This document shows positions 29,101-41,100 of a stretch of DNA of 64,000 bases, piece after piece. Position numbers and translations under genes: made by a program. This stretch comes from Apostichopus japonicus (lineage: Eukaryota; Echinodermata; Holothuroidea; Aspidochirotida; Stichopodidae), in assembly GCF_037975245.1 (NCBI RefSeq), contig NC_092570.1, forward strand, positions 3,998,001 to 4,062,000, read 5' to 3'. Position 1 is the first letter of the stretch. Each line of letters starts with the position of its first letter. The notes under the pieces are model-generated. The model was not told where the DNA came from, searched no databases, and worked only from the letters and a program-made list of their open reading frames with translations.

Positions 29101-32100
29101 CCACGGGCCTGTATAGGCCTATGACAAACCTAATGCTGAGGTCTGAATTTCTAACAATGATACAGAAATGGGCCTTAAATCAGCAAGTCAATCTGAAATA
29201 GTTAAAAATATGTGCCACACACTGGCTTAGTACAACTGACCTTTGACAATCCTCCTGCATTGATGTGACCCCCCACCCCCCTGAAATTGGTTATTCTGGC
29301 TACGGGCCTGTATTTGACACACCTTATAATGCCGAGGTCTGACTTTCTAACAATGATACAGAAATGCATGGGCCTTCAATCAGCATTTCATCTTAAATAC
29401 TTAAAGATATGTGTCACACACTGGCTTAGTACAACTGACCTTTGATAATCCTCCTGCATTGATGTGATCCCCCACCACCTTCCCCCACTCCCCGCCCTGA
29501 AATTGGTTATTCTGGCTACGGGCCTGTATAGGCCTATGACAAACCTAATGCTGAGGTCTGACTTTATAACAATGATACAGATATGGGCCTTCAATCAGCA
29601 TTCAACTTGAAAACTTAAAGATATGTATCACACACTGGCTTAGTACAACTGACTTTTGACATTTATTATTGGCAGTAAGACAAATAGGCATGGAAAAGTT
29701 TCTAGGTTAGATATAAGCATGAAAGCCTTGATAATAACCTTTGATATTTACACTTTGCATGTCTTTGACAAGACTTATGAGACTGATCTCTGCAGATATA
29801 AGTTATACGCCTCCACTTTGCCATCATGGTAGAATCGAAAAGCTAACCCTTCGCATATTCAACTACAATAATTCATGATAAATTTACTGTCAAAATTTGC
29901 TATTTCTTCCCTTTTTATCTTTTCAAATCAGTTATGGTACATTTCTGTCATCTTTATATTTGCTGTGATGTATCATCTATAACAAACAAATCACTATTTA
30001 ATTATTAATTTTTAATTTTATTATGATAATTTGTCCACCATTCTGTTTACAATGAAGGAGATTTTTCTTCTTGGTTTTTTGTTTTGCTTCTACAAACTGA
30101 ATGAACCAACTTGTTTTGACTCTATCAACATCAACTATTCCATATAAAGGGGTTTTGTAAACGGTAAGACGGATAAATACCAACTTGTTTTGACTCTATC
30201 AACATCAACTATTCCAGAAAAACGGGTTTTGTAAACTATTAGGCAGACCCTAAAAACAAAAAGGCCTGCACACACTTGCTTTTTTTTGTTTTGCTCCATT
30301 CATATCAGTTTTCTTAAATCTGTTATTTATATTTAGCATACTCCCCACTATAATACCTGTGTAGATAAAACAGAAAAGAAAAGAAAAAAAAGTGAGCTCA
30401 CCTTGGAATTGTAGTTCCTCTCCCACGACTGCTGTCGTGATTTTTCCAACTTTGACATTTTCTGGGAAAGATGACTGATCTGGCATCACCATGATTCTTA
30501 ACGGACACTTGTCGATCAATTCGCTACGGCATCTGACGCTGATCTAAGGATGGGGAAGGTGTAATTATAATTTATTTATACGTGGAATTGGCCTGTCCAG
30601 AGTAGATACCCTTCCACCATCTTATTGAATTATATATACAGACCAATTTCTACAGCAAATATGGTACTTGAATTCTTTCTTTTTTTTCCTTCAAGACAAC
30701 AGCAATGTAGGTATAAAACTTAATCACTGGATTCAACTTTAAAGGAATAGTCCATTGCTGACAAAGGTGGATTAATAAAAATGATAGAAATTTATGCATC
30801 TCTAAGTCAAAATGACTGCATCTTTATGCATGCTGTATGGCAAAAGATATGAATTTTTTTCACATTTTGGTGATATTTTCCGAATGCATCTTACTTGCTG
30901 GCAACAGCAGTGATGTCATCGTGGCTATTCAATTGAAAATGTCTTCATTTTTTATTTTTAATAACTCGCTTATGTTTGATGGAATTTAAAATACGGACAA
31001 CCTTGACAGGTAAAACAAACACTCCAAATGTATCAGGTTCGAAGGACAAAATCGGCAAGGAGATTATTATAGAAAAGTAAAAGCTACAAATAATTGCCAT
31101 TATGGCATCACAGACCACGTACTGTGATCTACTCCAGGGAAGTATCAAGGGTTAAAGCCTCTCAAAATAAGTTCAATTTAACCATTTTCTGCCACTGGAA
31201 TACTCCTTTAACCTAGACAATGTCATGTGATTGAATCACAGGTCACTGACAATAATGAGTCACCAAAAACCTTGGACAGTAACTGGCAATTCAAATTATA
31301 TTACCGAATGGATGCTTTCATGCTTCTTATAGCTTTTTTTTACTAACCGTATGGATGCCTTCATGTTGAGGCATGATCGATGCCTCGACTACATTGTTAC
31401 TGATTTTCTTCAGGGTGATCGGCACAGCCTCTCCTGGAGAATCAACTTCAGCGGATATATCCGTTGTTATGGCCCTATCGTTGGCGAGTTTAACCCTCAC
31501 AGTGATCTAGAGACAAGAAATCAACAAGAAATGTCATATTATCAACACATTATGTGTTTCAGCGTCTTCTTAAAGACGCTAAAATGAACAACTTTAGAGA
31601 GACTTTTCTCTCCCACTGAAAATATATATTAAGCTAAAGAAACAATTGAATCACACAGGAATAAATTGGAGCTCAAATCTTTTTAATTTTTTTTTGTAAT
31701 TCTATTTTATATATGAAGTTATTATCCTTAATTCTCTCCCTGATACCCATAAAGGTAGAGTTAAAACATGGTTCCACTTTTATGACAAATTGTGATAGTT
31801 AATTAATTCTGAATTAATACAATTGTACAGCATTTTGCCTTATTCAGAGTATCCACTACAAATATTGAGGCTTCTGGCAAAACATTTTTGTTAACTTATC
31901 TATCAAGCAAACAAGAAGCGAATATCAAACTGTTTTAAAATTAAATTTAAGATTGCATTCTGTGTAGGCCCCCTTTGTAAAGTTGCTTTTTTTTTAGTTT
32001 CGGACACAAGTGATATCTCCATTTCACTACATACCCTCTCATATAACCAACGGAAATCTTGCATTTACGACAACTATATACATAAAATTTTGTTTTTCAC

Positions 32101-35100
32101 AAATTTAATTTTGTTTCTCTCATTAGATTTCAAAAACCACATTTATGCCAAATTTTTTATATCTCAGGTGGATGGGGTGTGGGGTGAGGAAGAGGGGGGG
32201 GTTCTGATGGACTAAAGTAAGCTATTATGATTATCCCGGGTATGCCATCATTTTCCTGTAAGGGCTGAGCACGGCATTACCAAGTTGTTGGAGACCACTT
32301 CAATGCCAAGAATATCATAAGGACTACATGGTGGTGTATCAAATAAATATAAGAATACAGAATAGTAATCTGCAGTTCAACTCTTTCAGATATCTAACCT
32401 GTACTGTAAGAGATACTGCATGTGGTGTTTGTTTAAACCTATACAATAGTTATTGTTCATGATTTCTTTCCTGTCTGAAGAAATAAACCATTTGAGAGAA
32501 AGTGGTGGTATATATTGACTCACGGGTACGTTAACGAGACCTTGGTGCGTTACCAACCCCTTTGTGTTCTGAAACACCTGCTCACTGCGTTCCGCGCCAT
32601 TAATGTCGTCCTCAGAGAAAGTGGCACACCTTCCCCACTCGATTTTAACCGGCTTCTCTATTTCTCGTTTTGCTCCCTTTGCCTTATGAAAGCTGGCGGC
32701 GTAGGCCATCACGTCCAGTTCGTTGACATTTGGCTGAGAGAGATCTGCAGCAGACATGGCCGGTTTGATGCCAAGCTCCTTCCCTGCATTCAGCCCTGTT
32801 ATTAAAAAAAATATTTAAAAATAAATTTAAAAAATTACACATAAGGTTTTGTAGGATCTGGTGTGATTAGGGTTAATGATTTACATTATTGCCCCCAACT
32901 AAAAAAGTCAAATAATTGTTACTCGACATGACCAGCTCACATAGCCACCATCAATTGCACTCTTCTTACACTTTCATACATGTTATAAAAAATTTCAATT
33001 TACATTACTGTACTATAATAATGCTCAGGGTCAATATGTCCCAGAAAAAACCTGTCAAATTGCCAAATTTAAAATATTTTTAATTTTCAACAATAAATTT
33101 CACAATGAAAACATATAAATATAGTGGGGTAAAACTGGCAATCAGAGAGTATTTACACTTTTTTTTTTTATTTAGAGTGCAATTAGCATCATATATTTCA
33201 TTGCATGGAGTGGGGATTGCCACCTCTTTGAAATACAGTATATTGTATTTTAAAGGCCTGTAGCAGAATTACCTGTTTTATTTATTGTTAAACTGGTTCT
33301 CATGGGATTAGTACACAATTATTAGAATTGTTAGTTGCTATAATACAATAGTATAATAATATATATGTATTATTTTATAATAGTGCACTGCCAAGAATAA
33401 AAAGGTTATATTAGTACAAGCTTCGCTGTATATAGGTGCAGGAAAAGTAACAAAACTCTCAAGAAAGTTTATTAAAAAATGGTCAACCTTTTTCGACTGG
33501 TAATCATATCAATTTGGGAAAGTTTTCAATGGTGTAGACTACTATACAATGACAGAGTTCATACATAACCTTGACATTTGCTGTATTATACAGGCGGACC
33601 ACCTACAATATGTATTTAGCAATGACAGAGGAATCGAGTAAACCCAACAGTCAATCAAGGTGTGGGGAGGGGGGGAGGCTACTTTATAAAAAAAATTGCT
33701 TCAAAATATCATATTATTTGCTTCATTAATTTATATTAATATTACAATTCAAACTTGTAATTTTGTGTAAAATGGCAACACCAAGCAAGAAGTTACATGT
33801 CAACAAACCCACCATAATGAATGTAGGAATCCTTATTGGCCATTTAATTAGAGGGCTCTCACGGGGTTGTTCAAAAAGTTTACAAGTTTAAATCAATTTC
33901 TGTGCCATCCTTGGTGTCTACACTCCATTTACAATCAACTACAGTATGTTGATTTTAGTTGTGTTTGAGAAATTTCTACGCAGGATTTATTTTCTTACCA
34001 AAAAAGGCATCTGCTTTGTTCACACACATATGTATTTGCTTATTTAAATGTCAGTCAAATTTTAAAAAAACAAAATTGTTTGTATAGTCCTGAAATGAGT
34101 TCACAGGGAAACCACAACCATCACATACACATACAGATTAATGTCTTCCTCTAAGTTTAATTAGTAAACCGCAAGTAATAACATATTAAGTTTTAGCTGG
34201 CTCCTTTATTCATTTCATTTTTCATCAAAATTGCACCCAGGAAGATAAAATCCCTCAAATACCTGAAGAATGCAAATTTCAATATATGGTTTAATTTTGA
34301 TTTGGATTGGGAAAAAATGAACATGCTGGCTATAAAATAATTGATAGTCTCCATGAATTAAATTTAATATCTTTAAAATAATGGGATTGATAATTCTGCA
34401 CAACAAATAACTATAAACAATTAACAATAAACAATTAACATTTCAATTAGTGTAGTTTAGGTAGATAGGATAGTGCATGTGTTGACTGGGAGACAGGTAA
34501 GTGAGGAGCGCAGTAAATATTTACTACCCCGCCCAATTGTATAATTCGACCATCTGTTCACTGTGCAAAGATATTTGTCTTTAATAAATTAATTTTGTGA
34601 TTAACAATTAACTATTGCATACATATCAAGAGACTCACTCTTGTATGTACAACCTATACTGCAGTATATATTTTTATATGCAGCTGTATTTATGCATGAA
34701 TTATTACTTCACATAGCTCTGTGAATACACCATAAACTGACCCCATATCAAACAGAAATGACCTTGAATTTACACCATCTGACCTACAAAATAACCCACT
34801 GTCTTCACACCTTTTGGTAGAATAACGATCAAATCAAACAATTCGCTTTCATGACAACATTACAATAATTTCACACATAATTTTAGACATCAATCATATC
34901 CCAGCATCATCATCATTTTTTCCTTTTTTTAATACAGTTAATTCTGCATGGATACTGTGAACTTCTCTGATTGATTTTTTTTTGGGCATTAATTATGGTT
35001 TTTTGTGGTCATGTACGTATTCCATTTAAAATCTATCAAATTTGCTTTGTTTTTTTCTCAGAATGCACAGAGGTTAGGATAGCAAACCATTTTAAGAGTA

Positions 35101-38100
35101 GTAATATAGGCCAACTATAACACACCTTTTTCATTGAAACACACCTTGCCAGGTTCATGTAGATACTCTACACGTTGTTATGCTCCATCGAACAGCTAAA
35201 CAGAAGTTGAGACTTCTAACCTGACAGATTCAAGTATTGTGTTATATATAATACCGTATATATTCTACCCATCCTTGATTCTTTCGCCAAGAATTCTAAT
35301 GACGTTTCAAGTTGGGAGTTGCCATAGAAACTTAAGACTTTGTTCGAAAAATAGTGTGACTCAGTGAACAAACATTTACACGTCTTAAAGTTCAGACTGA
35401 AGTGTAGTGATGGTAAAAAGCCAAGTACTTTCCATGGGACAAAGTACAGTGCTAATAAATTATAATATTAATTGAAAACAAAGGAAAGGGGAAATTTTGG
35501 AAGAAAAATAATTAGTATAAATATTTAACCCGGAATGATAATTAAAAACAACAATTATTCAAAGATTGGAAAGAAAGACTCGAGATAATGAATTAGTTAA
35601 TTAGTGATGAATGGTATCCCAAACATAAAAGTTTGAAGAAATGAAAGTTAATGCTCTGCTATTGCTCTTCTTTTTATTTTATTATTACTAATTTTTTTTT
35701 CATAATTTTTAAGCTGTATTTTGCATCGTATAAGTTACAATCTGGTGACAGACACCACACTCCATCGTTTGAACTTAGGTAAAATATACAATGTATGGGA
35801 TGTCGTGTCTGTGGAGATGTTCAAAACTGTTTTGAAGACACACCTGTTTTCATTGTTATAATTGTTGTTTACTCTTATTATATATTGTGTACATATCTTT
35901 CACTTTCTTTTGTACAGCGCGGCGAGACTTTATTGTAATTTGCGCTATATAAGAACTGTTTATTATTATTATTAATTGTTATTGCACATGAACAGTAGGT
36001 TGAATTAATCTCTAAAAGAGAGAGAGGGAGAGAGAGTATACCGAACAGTTTTAACCTCATGGATCAGTTAGTATAGTTAATATGAGAGGTATCCAAACTC
36101 CCTGATTACAGTTGGTGTGAATCCTGTTTACATTAGACCAGGGGCACAATGTTGCACCCCGTACTCGGGGTCCGATTTGTAGCCGCATAAATTTCAGATC
36201 AGACCCCGCAATTCAAACCCTGTGATGTGCTACCATCGAGGGAGGATAGCAGCCCATGCGTTCGGTGTAACATATTGTAGTTATGTAAATGAAGCTTGGA
36301 ATCCTCTTCTTCTCCTATGTTCTTTGCTACACCCTTAATTCGACATCATAGGAGTATAGGCAAATGTTAATGGCACAGCTGTTCATCGCACAGTTCATGG
36401 TTTCCGCCTTTTATTCAAACTTCTACTTCCTGTTCATACAGTGCATGATCCCGAGTAATGTAAACGCGCAGAGGATTAAAATCAATTTGGTAACTTGTTT
36501 TAATGCTGAATACCTAGCTCTGGTCTCATCCCTAATGTACATGCAGGCTTAGCCTACTTAGTAATACTATGGTCCTATAAGTCCTGATGGAGTTAACAAC
36601 ACAACTAAACAGGGAAACTTCCTCACTTAGACAGCTTTGCGGAAACTGGTTACAATTGCAATAGTTCTACCCTAACATTTCTTATATAATGTGAGTAAGG
36701 CTCTAAATTAAAGCAATTTTTGTATCAATTTGTTTAATAAAAGGATTTACAAATCAATCACATTTGAAGCTTTTTTAAAAGTGTTACCTATTGTTGGACT
36801 GATGTAGGTCTAGCGAGTAAATTACATAACAGGATTTTGCTCTATCATAGTCCAGCCCTGGGATTAAAGGATAGGAGAGGGGTAGGGATTGGAGATGGAT
36901 GCATACACGATAGTATTTAAGAAATGGGTGGAGACCGGAATAAATAGCCCAGGTATAGTTTTAAATGACCTTGTAAGTATGTACTTAACAAATGCATGTA
37001 TAACACCTATAGTACAGACTACTGTTTACATATGACTCATCATGTTAATGATACCACGCACCACCTGACAGAGAGTCCGAGACCCACCCCTTGAACTCAA
37101 ATAGCTCTTTGTACACTATGAACTATGATAAGCTGACAAGAATTGCTTGCAAGCCCTATAATGATTCCAAATAACTTTATACTGATGGATATGTTACCCC
37201 TAAAATAAATATCAACAGTTTTGGCCCCTAATTTTTTCGCATGCTTATTAAAACTTGCTATACAGTTATTTAAGTTTTCCAAAGGTAATGTTCTTGTGGT
37301 GCTGAATCCCAAATTTATACTTCCAGTCATTGCAGGATCAAGTATGTGTCAAAATTAGACAATTAGTGTACATTAATATTTCAGTAATGACAAATAGTTT
37401 GAGGGAAGTATATAACATATACTGTATGCTTGTTGAAGTGGGGAGTACGAGTGGCCATTATTTGACCCTCTGGTATACATTTGGGGCCACTATTGATGCT
37501 ATTTAACTCTAAAATTAACGGCAAGTCTTTATACCGTACATTTAACGAATGAAACACATACATCTTCTATGAAGTATTTGCATAGTCAAGGTAAAAGTTT
37601 GTCATCAGTATATACATAGATATTCACTATATATAGTGGCTAATATTTATTTACCATCCATAGCATAGTTAATCCACTACTTTCAATTGAGTATTAAAAG
37701 TCCACAATCAATTACTTTAGTAGCCTGAAGAGTAGCCAGCCCTTTAGTTGCAATAGTTGTAAATGGTAATATGTTTTTTTTTTTAATTTTTTTTTATTAT
37801 TGTTCTAACATCACTGTGGTAATCAAACTCCAAACGAAGATCATAGCTAGCTGCAGAATGTTTTCTTTAATGATAAGCTGAAGTTGCTAAATAGTTCAAT
37901 GCATGTATGGTAGCAATTCAGTCTGCAAATTTCACAGATTGTCAAAACAGACTGGAACTTGACCTAGTGTCAGGGGGTGGGGGGGGGGACAAGCCTGATC
38001 GTGGTACAGGTTCATGATTCAGCAAAAATCAATTTTTAATAAAAAAGAACCAGGATATTTAATATTTAGATATTTGGTAAGGGTAAGAAGACAAGCAATA

Positions 38101-41100
38101 TAAACAGAATGGAAGCTTCAAAGGTAGTCAGTGTAGGCCCCAAACTATAGCACGCTATTATTGCTAGAAGTTTTCAAAAAGTTAGCTCAGTGGTTAACGC
38201 CGGTGCCTTTCAATCATAAGGTCCCCGGTTCGAGTCATTCCAAGATTAATGTATGTCGTCTAGTTACAGAGTTGTTGACAATTGACAATTCATAATCATG
38301 GACTTTAAATTTGAATCTAAGAGACTGACTTCGGTAAGCTTGCGGCTTTGATATAAGCCAATGAGGCTTCTTCGCGAGTTCCTGGAGGTCTTTACTCTCC
38401 AAATTGTTCCCAGACATTTTTAAGGAACACACAAGATGACGGAATGTCCCAGTTAGGAAAATTTCCTCGAAGGTCGTAGTAAAAACAGTTCAAGAATTTT
38501 GACCAAAGGTACTGTAACTATATTTGAATATCTAGCATATTTGGGGCCAATACAGCACACCTTTAAACACTACAACTGTGGGTAACTAGAAGCTTATTTT
38601 TAGAACTATACATACAAAAGCAATGTTGCCTGATTGCTTTTGTATTTGATCACTGTTCGGCTCTCTTTGAACTCTATTAGTGGATCAGTTTGAACCGTGA
38701 AGATGGAAAGGTTATATACTTTTGGGTTGCATTCAGTGACGGTTAGCATACAGAACAAACCTATCGAAAAATGAACTACCAGGGCGCTCCAACCAAACAA
38801 ACACGTTTATACTGCCAGTGATTTCTGTGGTGGTTTCACGCTGCAATGCATCTCAATGGTGTTCGTTTATTCAGTAGTTGGTCCTTTTAAATACAGTATT
38901 TTAATGACTGTTTTGACATGGTTCAGAGATCTTAATTCCCGTTTAAAACTTACTTTGACAATTGTCTGTGGGAATGATGACTTGGAAACATGTCAACATA
39001 GTAACAGGCTAACATACAGTAGGCGTACAGTAGCTACCACTAGGGCGTATTTAAGGCTTGATTGGTAACTCTGTGTTAATTTTGGCAAATATATAATTGT
39101 CAGTTTCTTGAACGAGGGGTTTCTAACATTTGAAAACTACCATGAAATATATCTGCTCATCAAATTACTTTAGGGTCCCTTAACCCCATTTATTTTCAGG
39201 GGAATGATTTTTTTTCACAAGCTTAAAAGGTGCCACCGTGGGTACATAATTAGGAATCCTGCCCATCCTGACCCCCCCCCCACCCACATCCCCATCCGCT
39301 CTCCTTCCCAATCTTGAACCGGTGTCAGGGACCCAGGGACTTTAAAACTAAGAGACTCACAATATATGTTTCTACTGCAGGAGAGCTGTAACAAAGCTGG
39401 GGTTGAGAATGTAAATGATACAGCAAGGAGCAACTAACTACCTGTTCACACCTCTCAATTGATGCATGGACATTAAGTACACTGTATAAGTCTGTACAGT
39501 CCTGAGCAGAAAAGACTTATCATTTATAAAGAGTGTCAAATTTAGTAGTCAAAGTATTGAAACATCTTTTTTTAGAAGGTATTGGCCTAATCAAAACAAC
39601 TTAGGCAAAACTCCTAAGGATGTGCAGGTATATCACAAAATATTTTCCTGTGGATAAATGATGTGACATAAAGATCCATAAATACAATCAAGTTAAATAC
39701 TGTACTTGGGTAGAATTTTCAACCCATCTGAGCGTGCACTGTGATAGGATGCAGTTAGTAGCAGTATTAATTTAACCTGTGTGCTAGCTACAATTAACGA
39801 AAAAAAAAATTTAGTTCAAAAAATGTAAGTTTACTAATTGTTAGTAGTGCGCAACGTATACCCAGAAATACAACCAATGATTTAAACGTTAAACATGACC
39901 GTGCAGTGGTTTCAAACAATCACATCACAAAGTTAATGCATAAAATAGGGAGAGTGAAAGGATAGGTTGCACAACAGATGCACTTTCCTATGCGTTAAGT
40001 GTGTTAGTATCTCCACAGCCAGGTTAAATTCCCAACAACACCAGAAGAGGACCTACCGCGGTGCTGCCTGTGATGCCGCCTGGTGTGTGATCTCGTGGAA
40101 CGTTGCTTCATAGTCGAGTCCAGGTTTGTCATGCTGTGGTATTGCCGGCCCTCCGACAGAGACCGGTGGAACTTCACGGGCGGATTGAACGGTTGTTCTT
40201 TCCTCATTGAAAAGTATCCCAAATCTCGATCCTGTGACACCGCCCTCGCCTTCGGTGACTGCAGCTCGTCCCTCCTCCTTGTTCTCGACTCTCGTTCCGT
40301 GGAGTAGTCCTGGTAACCTCTGGAATCCAGCTGATGGCTGGACTTTGATGACATACTGTAATTGCCTTCATTTTTGAGACGGGCGCCTTCAGTTTGGAGC
40401 ATCAATCGACTGACGTCCTCGCGCAGATCGTCTAAGTCTGCCTCCTTGGTGAGTAAGGGACCATATTGATGATTTCGGAACCATCCCGTGTGTTTCTCCC
40501 CATCCTCTGCACTATGAACTCCAGTATCGCTGGTATAATGATTCGACCCACCGTTGACCGTAGGCGACGAACGGCCGTCCCGAGAACCAGAATAGCTGCT
40601 CCTAGACGAACTCTTGAAGAGATCTCCGTCCGTAGTTTGATAACTTCTGGGAAATGTGCTGTAGGATTTGCTGCCCGTGTAATCCTTCAGGTTTCGTGAC
40701 GTTTCCGAGCCAGCTGCGTTGTAACCGTACCCAAAGCCATCGGAGAAGATGTCTGCCTTGGCCGGGCCGTTATAGTCGTGTCGGGAGCCACTGATCGTAT
40801 GGAATTTGTTTCCATGGGAACCATACTTAGAGGAACCGTTCTGTGTCTCCGACGAGGACTGGTCGTAACGATGATCTAAAGACCCGTTGTCATAACCGCT
40901 GGACATGTTATAGTAGCGTTTATCAAGGCTGCCCTCTTCCTCCTCCTCATCTTGATGCGGCTTCCAGCTTTCATAGCCGTTTCTGGGAAATTCCTCCCGA
41001 TGGCGACTGGCCGAGCTGAAGCCACTCCCACTCCATGAGCTGTCCCTGTATGCCGGCCCGCGATCGTGGATCGATGGTGCGTCGTACAGGCTGTTGGTGG

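Larger units (their letters stand above)
27018..30401 (-). other. Intron inside repeat 2 (3.4 kb)
   Basis: It holds a probable SINE and three separate tandem repeats (27629, 29056, 30105). It is the intron with the most local duplication in the gene. Confidence 0.8.

Noticed and set aside
29056-29660. CRISPR-like array
   Set aside because: Units are about 200 bp and similar throughout, with no short repeat and unique spacer pattern; the genome is eukaryotic.
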